From positions 1-64,000 of the forward strand of contig NZ_JAKRNI010000007.1 in the NCBI RefSeq assembly GCF_022346945.1: 64,000 bases of DNA, given 5' to 3'. Origin of the DNA: Microbacterium sp. ACRRU (GTDB taxonomy: Bacteria; Actinomycetota; Actinomycetes; Actinomycetales; Microbacteriaceae). Shown one piece after another: positions 8,771-16,557 of this stretch (positions are counted from its first letter, which is position 1; every line of letters begins with the position of its first letter). The notes under the pieces are model-generated. The model had not been told where the DNA came from and did not search any database. It was given only the letters and a program-made list of their open reading frames with translations. The position numbers and the translations under genes are program-made.

Positions 8771-9862
8771 GTGCCGAGCTCCCCGGAACCGATCGAGGCT
8801 GTTTCTCAGCGACTCGACACCTTCGTGTCTGAACAGATATCGTACGCCTCCACACTGGGGGCAGAGGCAGAAAGGATGGCGCAGGCCGGCGCCGCCTCGC
8901 TGCGCGGCGGCAAACGTCTCCGCGCGCGCTTCCTGCTGACCGGATGCCGTGCCGTCGAGCGCGGTTCCGGGCCGGTGCCACCGGCGATCGAGGCCGCCGC
9001 GATCGGCGTGGCCGCAGCCCTCGAGGTCTTCCAGGCGGCCGCCCTCGTCCACGACGACCTTATCGACAACTCCGACACCCGGCGCGGCCACCCCGCCGCG
9101 CATCGCGCACTCGAGTCCGCCCACAGGGCGTCGGGCTGGGTCGGCGACGCCGAGGCGTTCGGACGTTCGGGAGCGGTACTGCTCGGAGACCTCCTCGTGG
9201 CGTGGAGCGACGACCTCCTCGAGGAGTCTCTCGAGGAGATTCCCACCGCGGCCGCGACCCGGCGTCAGTACGCGCTCATGCGTCGGGACGTCACGATCGG
9301 CCAGTTCCTCGACGTCGCCGAGGAGTCCGCGTTCGCCGTCCACGACGACGGCACGCACGCCGAGCGCGCGCTGCGCGTGGCCTCGTACAAGTCCGCGCGC
9401 TACAGCATCCAGAAGCCGCTGCAGATCGGCGCCGCTCTCGCGGGAGCCGACGCCGCCCAGCTCGACGCGCTCGGCCGGTTCGGCCACGACATCGGGATGG
9501 CGTTCCAGCTGCGCGACGACGTTCTCGGCGTGTTCGGCGACGCCGCGGTGACCGGCAAGCCCTCGGGCGACGATCTGCGCGAGGGCAAGCGCACGGTCCT
9601 GGTGGCCTACGCTCGCGAGGCCCTGTCCGCCGACCGGCGGTCGGCCCTGGACGCGATGCTGGGTGATCGCACGCTGGATGCCGAACACATCCGCGATCTG
9701 CAGCGAACGATCGTCGACACGGGCGCGCTGGCCCGCACGGAGGAACTGATCGCCGCGTACGAACGGCAGGCCGATCGGGCGCTCGAGGGCGCTGCCCTCT
9801 CCGCCGGTGCCGTCGCCGAGCTGCGGGCGCTCGCGCGCGCGGCGACCCAGCGGACGTCCTGA
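8771..9862 (+). CDS. Polyprenyl diphosphate synthase (geranylgeranyl/farnesyl type)
   Basis: This trans-isoprenyl diphosphate synthase condenses isopentenyl diphosphate with allylic diphosphates. The 363-residue protein has GGKRLR near 47-52 for IPP binding, the first aspartate-rich motif HDDLIDNSDTRRG, the conserved GQFLD region and the second motif in LRDDVLGVFGD followed by TGKPSGDD. This form is common in actinobacterial IdsA-type enzymes. Its position beside an Rv2175c homologue and a PknL-like kinase parallels idsA2 (Rv2173) in M. tuberculosis. Product chain length cannot be told from sequence alone. The start is GTG with a leaderless-type promoter. Confidence 0.92.
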   Translation: MPSSPEPIEAVSQRLDTFVSEQISYASTLGAEAERMAQAGAASLRGGKRLRARFLLTGCRAVERGSGPVPPAIEAAAIGVAAALEVFQAAALVHDDLIDNSDTRRGHPAAHRALESAHRASGWVGDAEAFGRSGAVLLGDLLVAWSDDLLEESLEEIPTAAATRRQYALMRRDVTIGQFLDVAEESAFAVHDDGTHAERALRVASYKSARYSIQKPLQIGAALAGADAAQLDALGRFGHDIGMAFQLRDDVLGVFGDAAVTGKPSGDDLREGKRTVLVAYAREALSADRRSALDAMLGDRTLDAEHIRDLQRTIVDTGALARTEELIAAYERQADRALEGAALSAGAVAELRALARAATQRTS

Positions 9863-9877
9863 GCGGCCCCGCTCAGG
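9858..9877. terminator. Palindrome containing both convergent stop codons
   Basis: CCTGAGCGG at 9858-9866 and CCGCTCAGG at 9869-9877 form a 9-bp inverted repeat around CC. The TGA stops of the two convergent genes lie in symmetrical positions, one in each arm. There is no U tract. It may slow or end transcription from both sides, but that is inference. Confidence 0.4.
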
Positions 9878-10217
9878 CGAGGGTGGCCGCGACGCGGCGC
9901 ACTTCGCTCTTGCGTCCCGCCCGCAACGCCTCGATGGGCGCGACACCGATCGTCTCCTCCGGCGTCAGCAGCCAGTCGATGGTCTCGTCCGCGTCGAAAC
10001 CCGCATCGTGCAGCACGATGATCGTCCCGCGCAGCGACGGCAGCGGCCGCCCGTCGACGATGAACACCGAGGGGACGCGCAGCACGCCGTCGCGCCGCGA
10101 CCCGATGAGGTAGCTGTCGTCGAGCAGGCGGCGGACGCGCCCGAGCGGCTCACCGAGGATCTCGACGAGGTCGGGAAGCGTCAGCCAATCGGTCGCGTAG
10201 CGGGGCGTCTCGGTCAC
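9873..10217 (-). CDS. Rv2175c-like DNA-binding protein
   Basis: This 114-residue protein is alignable end to end with Rv2175c: an N-terminal winged-helix-like segment (WLTLPDLVEILGEPLGRVRRLL) and a C-terminal domain (VPSVFIVDGRPLPSLRGTIIVLHDAGF, DWLLTPEE). In M. tuberculosis Rv2175c binds DNA and is phosphorylated by PknL. The PASTA kinase 1.2 kb away is the PknL-like gene here, so the substrate/kinase neighbourhood is kept. The GTG start at 10217 has no clear Shine-Dalgarno. The target genes are unknown. Confidence 0.82.
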   Translation of the reverse strand: MTETPRYATDWLTLPDLVEILGEPLGRVRRLLDDSYLIGSRRDGVLRVPSVFIVDGRPLPSLRGTIIVLHDAGFDADETIDWLLTPEETIGVAPIEALRAGRKSEVRRVAATLA

Positions 10218-10354
10218 CTTGCCACTATCTCATCCCGCGACCGGGCCTCAGACCTGGGGGCGGCGTTTCACATTCGTCACATGCGCCTCACACGTTGACA
10301 TCCGTCGCAGGGCGTGCGACCGTGGCGGGCAGTCGGAAGAACGGATCCCCCACC

Positions 10355-11344
10355 ATGCGACGACTCACCCCTCTGTCCGCGCGCCCGCGCGGCCGAACCG
10401 CCTGGCCCGCGGCCGTGGCCGGCACGATCGCCCTCGCGCTCGCCGGCGAGAACGCCGCGCACGCCGCGCCGCCCGCGCCCTCCCTGGCCGCCGTGCCACC
10501 GGCCCCGCGCCACCTGGGCGTTCCCGTGCTCACGGCCGCGCCGACACCGGTGTCCTACACCGTCCAGCCCGGCGACACCGTGTGGGCCATCGCCCGCGCG
10601 CACGGACTCGATACGGCCGCGGTGCTGGCCGCCAACGGCCTCGATTCCGCCAGCATCATCCGGCCCGGTCAGGTGCTGGCCCTGGTGCCGGCCGCTCCGG
10701 CGGCCGCCCCCGAGGTCGCGGAACCCGCGCCGAGCGTGCGGACGCACGAGGTCCGTCCCGGCGACACCGTCTCGGCCATCGCGGCGGCGAACGGCGTCTC
10801 CATCGACACCGTGCTCGCTGCGAACGGCCTCACGCGTGCGTCGATCATCTACCCGGGCGAGACGCTGCAGATCCCGGCGACCGACGCGGCCGCGGCTCCC
10901 GCGGTCGCGGCATCCGCCCCTCCCGCGGCCGCGCCCGGCCTGGACGCGGAGCAGTCCGAGAACGCGCGGCTGATCATCCGGGTCGGTCGCGAGCTCGGGG
11001 TCTCCGACCGCGGCATCGCCATCGCGCTGGGAACGGCGATGCAGGAATCGTGGTTGCGCAACCTCGACTGGGGCGATCGCGACTCCCTCGGCCTGTTCCA
11101 GCAGCGGCCCAGCAGCGGCTGGGGCAGCCCCGAGCAGATCCTCGATCGGGAACGCTCCACCCGCGTGTTCTACGGCGGGGCTGCCGATCCGAACGGCTCG
11201 GCCACCCGCGGCCTGCTCGACATCCCCGGGTGGGAGGCGATGCCGTTCGCCGACGCCGCGCAGGCCGTGCAGATCTCGGCCTACCCGGACCGGTACGCCC
11301 AGTGGGAGTCCCCCGCGACGGTATGGCTTTCCGTTCTCGGCTGA
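10355..11344 (+). CDS. Secreted LysM protein with lysozyme-like C-terminal domain
   Basis: The 329-residue protein has a signal-peptide-like start (Arg-rich, then AVAGTIALALAGENAAHAA). Two LysM peptidoglycan-binding repeats follow (YTVQPGDTVWAIARAHG and HEVRPGDTVSAIAAANG), separated by Ala/Pro linkers. The roughly 125-residue C-terminal domain contains ALGTAMQESWLRNLDWG and DSLGLFQQRPSSGWG, the pattern of actinobacterial lysozyme-like domains, with the Glu of MQES a candidate catalytic acid. I chose the ATG at 10355 because it precedes the twin-Arg-like signal and has GGAAGAACGGA upstream. The TTG at 10295 adds 20 unlikely residues. It probably binds and perhaps cleaves peptidoglycan outside the cell. 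It is inserted between the Rv2175c-like and kinase genes. Confidence 0.85.
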   Translation: MRRLTPLSARPRGRTAWPAAVAGTIALALAGENAAHAAPPAPSLAAVPPAPRHLGVPVLTAAPTPVSYTVQPGDTVWAIARAHGLDTAAVLAANGLDSASIIRPGQVLALVPAAPAAAPEVAEPAPSVRTHEVRPGDTVSAIAAANGVSIDTVLAANGLTRASIIYPGETLQIPATDAAAAPAVAASAPPAAAPGLDAEQSENARLIIRVGRELGVSDRGIAIALGTAMQESWLRNLDWGDRDSLGLFQQRPSSGWGSPEQILDRERSTRVFYGGAADPNGSATRGLLDIPGWEAMPFADAAQAVQISAYPDRYAQWESPATVWLSVLG

Positions 11345-11386
11345 TGCGAAGGTGAGCCGTTCCCCGGGCTCCCAGGGGGCGCTCCG

Positions 11387-11392
11387 TAGACT
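11387..11392 (+). promoter_or_regulatory. -10 box, predicted leaderless PASTA-kinase gene
   Basis: TAGACT, six bases, then the GTG at 11399. No ribosome binding site is visible. Confidence 0.55.
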
Positions 11393-11398
11393 CGACCC

Positions 11399-13345
11399 GT
11401 GAGCACGAGTCAGCAGGCCGACCCGCTGATCGGCCGTCTCGTCGACGGCCGGTACCGGGTGCGCGCGCGGATCGCGCGCGGCGGCATGGCGACCGTGTAC
11501 GTGGCGACCGACCTGCGGCTCGAGCGGCGGGTCGCGCTGAAGGTCATGCACGGCCACCTCAGCGACGACACCGTGTTCCAGAGCCGGTTCATCCAGGAGG
11601 CGCGCTCGGCCGCTCGCCTGGCCGATCCGCACGTCGTCAATGTCTTCGACCAGGGCCAGGACGGCGACATGGCCTACCTGGTCATGGAGTACCTCCCGGG
11701 CATCACGTTGCGCGAGCTGCTGCGCGAACACCGCCGCCTCACGGTCGATCAGACCCTGACGATCATGGATGCCATTCTCTCGGGCCTCTCGGCGGCCCAC
11801 CGTGCCGGCATCGTGCACCGCGACGTGAAGCCCGAGAACGTCCTGCTGGCCGAGGACGGCCGCATCAAGATCGGCGACTTCGGTCTGGCGCGGGCGACGA
11901 CCGCGAACACCGCGAGCGGCGCGCAGCTCATGGGGACGATCGCTTACCTCGCGCCCGAGCTCGTGACGCGCGGCACCGCGGACGCGCGCAGCGACATCTA
12001 CTCGCTGGGCATCATGCTGTACGAGATGCTCGTGGGCGAGCAGCCCTACAAGGGCGAGCAGCCGATGCAGATCGCGTATCAGCACGCGACCGACTCCGTA
12101 CCGCGCCCCAGCGCGAAGAACCCGGGAGTGCCCGAACAGCTCGACGAACTGGTGCTGTGGGCCACCGAACGCGAACCCGACGAGCGTCCCGTCGACGCCG
12201 GGGCGATGCTGGAACGCCTGCGCGAAATCGAGAAGGAGCTCGGGCTCGCCCCGCAGGTCGCCCGCGCGGTGGCGGTGGGAACCGTGGCCGCGAGCGATGC
12301 CGAGTCTCGCGAGCTGACCAAGGTTCTTCCGCAGACCGCGGTCTCCCCCAGCACACCCGCTCAGGACGTCGACAACGCCACGCGCTTGCGTCAACGCACC
12401 CGCCGAGCAACCACCCGCGGGATCTGGCTGGTCACGCTCGTGCTGATGCTGGCGGCCGGCGCGGCGACCGCGGGATGGTGGTTCGGCTCCGGCCCGGGCT
12501 CGCTCGTGGCGGTGCCGGACGTGTCGCGCATGAGCTACGCCGACGCTGAAGCACTGCTGACGCGCGAGCAACTCGCCGCGCAGCTCCAGGAGGTCAACGA
12601 CCGCGAGCTTCCCGCGGGCACGACGGTGGGCTCGGATCCCGCGGTGAACACACGGTTGGACAAGGGCAGCGTCGTCACCGTGTTCGTCTCCATCGGACCG
12701 GCGTCCCACGATCTTCCCGGGCTCGCGGGCAAGAGCAGCGACGAGGTCGCCGGCATCCTCGAGGCCGCCTATGTCGGCGTCGCAGGAACGACGCAGGAGT
12801 TCACCGACGCGGGCGCCGGGACGGTGCTGAGCGCGAGCATCACGCCGCGCGCGGGCGGTGACGCGGTCGACTGCACCAACGGGTGCACGGTGCTCGAGGG
12901 CGACGCCGCCTCGCTCGTCACCTCGCTCGGCCCGATTCCCGACGTGGCCGGACTCACGACGGCGCAGGCGGAACGCGCCATGACCGAGGTGCAGCTCCAG
13001 ACCGAGACGTCGGAGGAGTACAGCAACTCCGTGCCGTCCGGAACGGTCATCGGCATCGGAGAGCGCGACGGAGGCGGGAACTGGCGCCCGGGCGACACCG
13101 TGACGCTCCGTGTGTCCATCGGCCCCCGGCCCGTGCAGATTCCCGAGAACGTGGTGGGCATGTCCATTCGGGATGCCGTCGGCACGCTCGAGGAGCTCGG
13201 CTTCCAGGTGAATGCCGGGATCGACGACGGCACCCTCCCCCTCGGGTTCCGCTACTGGGACATCTACAAGGTGCGCGCGACGAACCCCCAGGCCGGTACG
13301 ACGGCCCCGCAGGGCAGCACCATCACGATCACCCCGACGCTCTAG
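11399..13345 (+). CDS. PknL/PknB-type serine/threonine kinase with four PASTA domains
   Basis: This is a transmembrane signalling kinase of 648 residues. The cytoplasmic kinase domain shows the Gly loop RGGMATVY, Lys48 in ALKVM, HRD with Asp142, the DFG motif and APE. One membrane segment follows (TRGIWLVTLVLMLAAGAATAG with flanking Arg). Outside the cell are four PASTA repeats, the usual sensors of uncrosslinked peptidoglycan or lipid II. The second repeat has an inserted Cys pair (DCTNGC) that could form a disulphide. Synteny with Rv2175c and a class II DAHP synthase points to PknL, although mycobacterial PknL itself lacks PASTA repeats. By domain make-up it is PknB-like. Confidence 0.93.
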   Translation: MSTSQQADPLIGRLVDGRYRVRARIARGGMATVYVATDLRLERRVALKVMHGHLSDDTVFQSRFIQEARSAARLADPHVVNVFDQGQDGDMAYLVMEYLPGITLRELLREHRRLTVDQTLTIMDAILSGLSAAHRAGIVHRDVKPENVLLAEDGRIKIGDFGLARATTANTASGAQLMGTIAYLAPELVTRGTADARSDIYSLGIMLYEMLVGEQPYKGEQPMQIAYQHATDSVPRPSAKNPGVPEQLDELVLWATEREPDERPVDAGAMLERLREIEKELGLAPQVARAVAVGTVAASDAESRELTKVLPQTAVSPSTPAQDVDNATRLRQRTRRATTRGIWLVTLVLMLAAGAATAGWWFGSGPGSLVAVPDVSRMSYADAEALLTREQLAAQLQEVNDRELPAGTTVGSDPAVNTRLDKGSVVTVFVSIGPASHDLPGLAGKSSDEVAGILEAAYVGVAGTTQEFTDAGAGTVLSASITPRAGGDAVDCTNGCTVLEGDAASLVTSLGPIPDVAGLTTAQAERAMTEVQLQTETSEEYSNSVPSGTVIGIGERDGGGNWRPGDTVTLRVSIGPRPVQIPENVVGMSIRDAVGTLEELGFQVNAGIDDGTLPLGFRYWDIYKVRATNPQAGTTAPQGSTITITPTL

Positions 13346-13362
13346 CCCTCGACGCACACGAC

Positions 13363-13393
13363 GATGCCCCCGACCTCACGGATCGGGGGCATC
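13363..13393. terminator. Bidirectional hairpin between convergent genes
   Basis: Stem GATGCCCCCGA / TCGGGGGCATC (11 bp) with a 9-nt loop, 17 nt past the kinase stop and 8 nt past the DAHP synthase stop on the other strand. No U tract is present, which is usual for high-GC actinobacteria. Confidence 0.75.
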
Positions 13394-13401
13394 GCGCGGA
13401 C

Positions 13402-14739
13402 TCAGCGGTTCTCGAGCTCCTCGGCCACGAGGAAGGCCAGCTCGAGACTCTGGCGGTGGTTCAGTCGCGGGTCGCACAGGCTCTCGTAACGCGTCGCGAG
13501 TGTGGCCTCGTCGATCATCTCGGAGCCGCCGAGGCACTCGGTCACGTCGTCGCCCGTCAGCTCGACATGGATGCCGCCGGGGTGCGTGCCCACCTGACGG
13601 TGCGCCTCGAAGAACCCACGCACCTCGTCGACGACGTCGTCGAAGCGTCGCGTCTTGTAGCCCGTGGGGGTGGTGATGCCGTTCCCGTGCATCGGGTCGG
13701 TGACCCACAGCGGGGTCGCCCCCGCGTCGCGAACGGCCTCGAGCAGCGGCGGGAGAGCGTCGCGAATCTTGCCCGCTCCCATGCGCGTGATGAACGTCAG
13801 GCGGCCGGGTTCGCGGTCGGGGTCGAGCTTGTCGATCAGCGCGAGCGCCGTCTCGGGCGTCGTGGTCGGGCCCAGCTTGACCCCGATCGGGTTGCGGATC
13901 CGCGAGAAGTAGTCGACGTGCGCGCCGTCGAGCTCACGGGTGCGCTCCCCGATCCACTGGAAGTGCGACGAGGTGTTGTACGGCAGCCCGGTGCGCGAGT
14001 CGATGCGCGTCATGGGTCGCTCGTAGTCCATGAGCAGGCCCTCGTGGCCGGTGTAGAACTCGACGCGGGTGAGCTCGTCGAAGTTGGCGCCGGCGGCCTC
14101 CATGAACTTGATCGCCCGGTCGATCTCGGCCGCCATGCTTTCGTAGGCCTGGTTGGCGGGGTTGCTCGCGAAACCCTTGTTCCAGCTGTGCACCTCGCGG
14201 AGGTCGGCGAACCCACCCTGCGTGAACGCGCGGATCAGGTTCAGCGTCGACGCCGCGGTGTGGTACCCCTTCAACAGCCGGGCGGGGTCGGCCTTGCGCG
14301 ACTCCTCGGTGAAGTCGTAGCCGTTGACGATGTCGCCGCGGTAGGCGGGAAGGGTGACCTCGCCGCGGGTCTCGGTGTCGCTCGAGCGCGGCTTGGCGAA
14401 TTGACCCGCCATGCGGCCCATCTTCACCACCGGCATCGAGGCGCCGTACGTCAGCACGACGGCCATCTGCAGCACCGTCTTGATGCGGTTGCGGATCTGC
14501 TCGGCGGTCGCCCCGGCGAAGGTCTCGGCGCAATCGCCGCCCTGCAGCAGGAACGCCTGCCCGGCGGCGGCACGGGCGAGTCGGTCACGGAGGATATCGA
14601 CCTCGCCGGCGAAGACGAGCGGCGGGAGTGTGGCCAGTTCGGCGGATGCCGCGGCCACAGCGGCCTCGTCATACCACTGGGGCTGCTGCTTGATGGGCAG
14701 GGTCCGCCAGTGGTCGAGGTCGTGGAGCTGCTGATTCAC
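13402..14739 (-). CDS. aroG: Class II 3-deoxy-7-phosphoheptulonate (DAHP) synthase
   Basis: This catalyses the first step of the shikimate pathway, joining phosphoenolpyruvate and erythrose 4-phosphate. The 445-residue protein matches the plant-like class II family: QPQWYDEAAVAAASAELATL near the N-terminus, LLQGGDCAETFAG with the metal-binding Cys, ASMPVVKMGRMAGQFAKPRS, SHFQWIGERTREL, KLGPTTTPE, WVTDPMHGN and GGIHVELTGDDVTECLGG. The start is GTG at 14739 and lacks a Shine-Dalgarno. A TAGACT -10 lies 6 nt upstream, and its TAG is also the stop codon of plsC. The gene may thus be read from its own leaderless promoter as well as from plsC. Confidence 0.95.
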   Translation of the reverse strand: MNQQLHDLDHWRTLPIKQQPQWYDEAAVAAASAELATLPPLVFAGEVDILRDRLARAAAGQAFLLQGGDCAETFAGATAEQIRNRIKTVLQMAVVLTYGASMPVVKMGRMAGQFAKPRSSDTETRGEVTLPAYRGDIVNGYDFTEESRKADPARLLKGYHTAASTLNLIRAFTQGGFADLREVHSWNKGFASNPANQAYESMAAEIDRAIKFMEAAGANFDELTRVEFYTGHEGLLMDYERPMTRIDSRTGLPYNTSSHFQWIGERTRELDGAHVDYFSRIRNPIGVKLGPTTTPETALALIDKLDPDREPGRLTFITRMGAGKIRDALPPLLEAVRDAGATPLWVTDPMHGNGITTPTGYKTRRFDDVVDEVRGFFEAHRQVGTHPGGIHVELTGDDVTECLGGSEMIDEATLATRYESLCDPRLNHRQSLELAFLVAEELENR

Positions 14740-14745
14740 CCCTGA

Positions 14746-14751
14746 AGTCTA
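14746..14751 (-). promoter_or_regulatory. -10 box of aroG overlapping the plsC stop codon
   Basis: The minus strand reads TAGACT, then six bases, then GTG. The first three bases are the TAG stop of the upstream acyltransferase gene. Confidence 0.5.
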
Positions 14752-15462
14752 GTGGCGAGCCGACGGCGCCTTCGCCGCCTGCGCCGTGGCCAGACGGTCC
14801 TTCACGGTGGAGGCGTACACGTCTTCGTAACGCTGCTCCCCGAGCCTCTGGAGCGCCACCATGATCTCGTCGGTGACCGACCGGAGAATGTAACGGTCGC
14901 TCTCCATGCCCTCGAAGCGGGAGAAATCGAGCGGCTCGCCGATCACGATGCCGACACGTCCGACGCGCGGAACGCGCTGGCCGATCGGCATGATCGCGCC
15001 GGTGTCGACCATCACCACGGGGATGACCGGCACGCGCGCCTCGAGCGCCATCCGGGCGATGCCCGTGCGGCCGCGGTACAGCGTCCCGTCGGGGCTGCGG
15101 GTGCCCTCCGGGTAGATCCCGAGGAGCTCGCCGCGGCCGAGGACACCGAGACCCGTGTTGAGCGAGGCCTCGGAGGCCTTGCCGCCCGACCGGTCGATGG
15201 GCAGCTGCCCGGTCGCCGTGAAGAAGAGCCGCGTCGCCCAGCCCTTGATGCCCTTGCCCGTGAAGTAATCGCTCTTGGCCAGGAACGCCATGCGGCGGTC
15301 GATCATCAGCGGCAGGAAGATCGAGTCCGAGAACGACAGGTGGTTGCTGGCGAGGATCGCCGCCCCCTCCCGCGGGACGTTGCGCCGGCCCACGATCCAC
15401 GGGCGGAACACGGCCTTGATGACCGGTCCGATGACCACGTACTTCATGAGCCAGTAGAACAT
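14749..15462 (-). CDS. 1-acyl-sn-glycerol-3-phosphate acyltransferase (PlsC family)
   Basis: This membrane-associated enzyme makes phosphatidic acid or a related acylated lipid. The 237-residue protein has the HX4D acyltransferase motif in SNHLSFSD, the second motif IYPEGTRSPDG and VPVIPVVMVDTG. The N-terminal segment (FYWLMKYVVIGPVIKAVF) is hydrophobic and probably membrane-bound. The ATG at 15462 lies 2 nt past the sugar-kinase stop, with GGAAGGAG inside the end of that gene, so the two are coupled. Its relative position matches Rv2182c, but the exact acceptor is not known. Confidence 0.9.
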   Translation of the reverse strand: MFYWLMKYVVIGPVIKAVFRPWIVGRRNVPREGAAILASNHLSFSDSIFLPLMIDRRMAFLAKSDYFTGKGIKGWATRLFFTATGQLPIDRSGGKASEASLNTGLGVLGRGELLGIYPEGTRSPDGTLYRGRTGIARMALEARVPVIPVVMVDTGAIMPIGQRVPRVGRVGIVIGEPLDFSRFEGMESDRYILRSVTDEIMVALQRLGEQRYEDVYASTVKDRLATAQAAKAPSARH

Positions 15463-15464
15463 CG

Positions 15465-16400
15465 TCAGCGCTCCTTCCCGGCGAGGTCGGCGACCCCGAT
15501 GAGACCGGCGTCGTTGCCCAATCGTGCGATCGTGAACTCCGCCACCGGACGTTCACCGTACCCCGGGAGCGACGTCTCGTAAGCCAGCTGAACGGGAACG
15601 AGGAGGTCGGCGCCGAGCTGGGCCACTCCCCCGCCGATGACGAAGAGCTCGGGGTCGAGCACCGCCTGGAACCCGCCACAGGCCTCGCCCAGGGCCGTCG
15701 CCACGCGGCGCAGGGCCTCGACCGCTCCGGGGTCGCCCGCCAACACGAGCCGTGAGACAGCGGGCCCGGGAATCGCGCCCTTCTGGTCCCGGACGGCGGC
15801 CAGGGCGGCGCCGATCCCCCCGCCGTCGGCGATGGCATTGGCCTCGCGCTGCAGGGCGCGCCCCGAGGCGTACTGCTCGAGGCATCCGTTCTGCCCGCAC
15901 CCGCACGGCAGCCCCCCGCGGACGAATCGCATGTGACCGAGCTCCCCGCCGATGCCGTGGCCGCCGCGGAACAGTTCGCCGTTGGTCACGACGGCCCCGC
16001 CGACGCCGGTGCCCATGGTGAGCATCACCATGTCGCGTACGCCCCGGCCGGCACCGAAGCGGTACTCGCCCCACCCGGCCGCGTTCGCGTCGTTCTCGAT
16101 CGTCACGGGTGCGTCGAGGCGATCCTCCAGACGCGCGCGCAGCGGTTCGTTGCGCCAATCGATATTCGGGGCGTAGATGACGGTGCTGCGGTCGGAGCTG
16201 ATGAAGCCCGCGGCGGCGACGCCGATCGCGTGCACCTCGTGCGCGCGCCGCAGGTGGTCGGCCATGTCGACGACCGCGTCCACGAGGGCCGCCGGATCGA
16301 TCGGGGTGTCGACCCTGAGCTTCTCGACGATCGAGCCGTCCTCTTCGACGACGCCGCCGGCGATCTTCGTGCCTCCGATGTCGATACCGACGTTGCGCAC
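15465..16400 (-). CDS. ROK-family glucokinase
   Basis: This is an ATP-dependent hexose kinase, most likely acting on glucose. The 311-residue protein has VGIDIGGTKIAGG at the start, ENDANAAGWGEYRFG, the phosphate-binding GTGVGGAVV and the ROK zinc/signature segment CGCGQNGCLEQYASG. I chose the GTG at 16400 because GGAGGGG lies 6-7 nt upstream. An in-frame ATG at 16451 lies upstream of the predicted -10 and therefore cannot be in the transcript. It forms a coupled pair with plsC. Absence of an N-terminal helix-turn-helix makes it a kinase and not a ROK repressor. Confidence 0.9.
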   Translation of the reverse strand: MRNVGIDIGGTKIAGGVVEEDGSIVEKLRVDTPIDPAALVDAVVDMADHLRRAHEVHAIGVAAAGFISSDRSTVIYAPNIDWRNEPLRARLEDRLDAPVTIENDANAAGWGEYRFGAGRGVRDMVMLTMGTGVGGAVVTNGELFRGGHGIGGELGHMRFVRGGLPCGCGQNGCLEQYASGRALQREANAIADGGGIGAALAAVRDQKGAIPGPAVSRLVLAGDPGAVEALRRVATALGEACGGFQAVLDPELFVIGGGVAQLGADLLVPVQLAYETSLPGYGERPVAEFTIARLGNDAGLIGVADLAGKER

Positions 16401-16441
16401 CGCGCTCCCCTCCGGCCCGCCCGTCGGCTCGGCCCGCAGCA

Positions 16442-16447
16442 GTCTAG
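16442..16447 (-). promoter_or_regulatory. -10 box of the ROK kinase operon
   Basis: The minus strand reads TAGACT about 40 nt before the GTG at 16400, giving a short leader with a strong GGAGGGG Shine-Dalgarno. A second TAGACT on the plus strand at 16508 serves the divergent ligase gene. Confidence 0.5.
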
Positions 16448-16507
16448 TCATCCGTGCGAGGGCGCGCCGACTCCGACCGGGCCGAAGAATCCCCGACCGC
16501 GTACGAC

Positions 16508-16513
16508 TAGACT
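16508..16513 (+). promoter_or_regulatory. -10 box of the FadD15-like gene
   Basis: TAGACT lies 44 nt before the GTG start at 16558. The leader carries AAAGGAG 6 nt before the start. Confidence 0.5.
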
Positions 16514-16557
16514 CGATGGACCGATCGACCTTCTTTCCGGTACACAAAGGAGTTGCC

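Noticed and set aside
10295..10300. TTGACA as a -35 box (and TTG as start) for the LysM gene
   Set aside because: No TANNNT lies 16-19 bp downstream, and the TTG start would place 20 residues before a clear signal peptide. ATG 10355 fits better.
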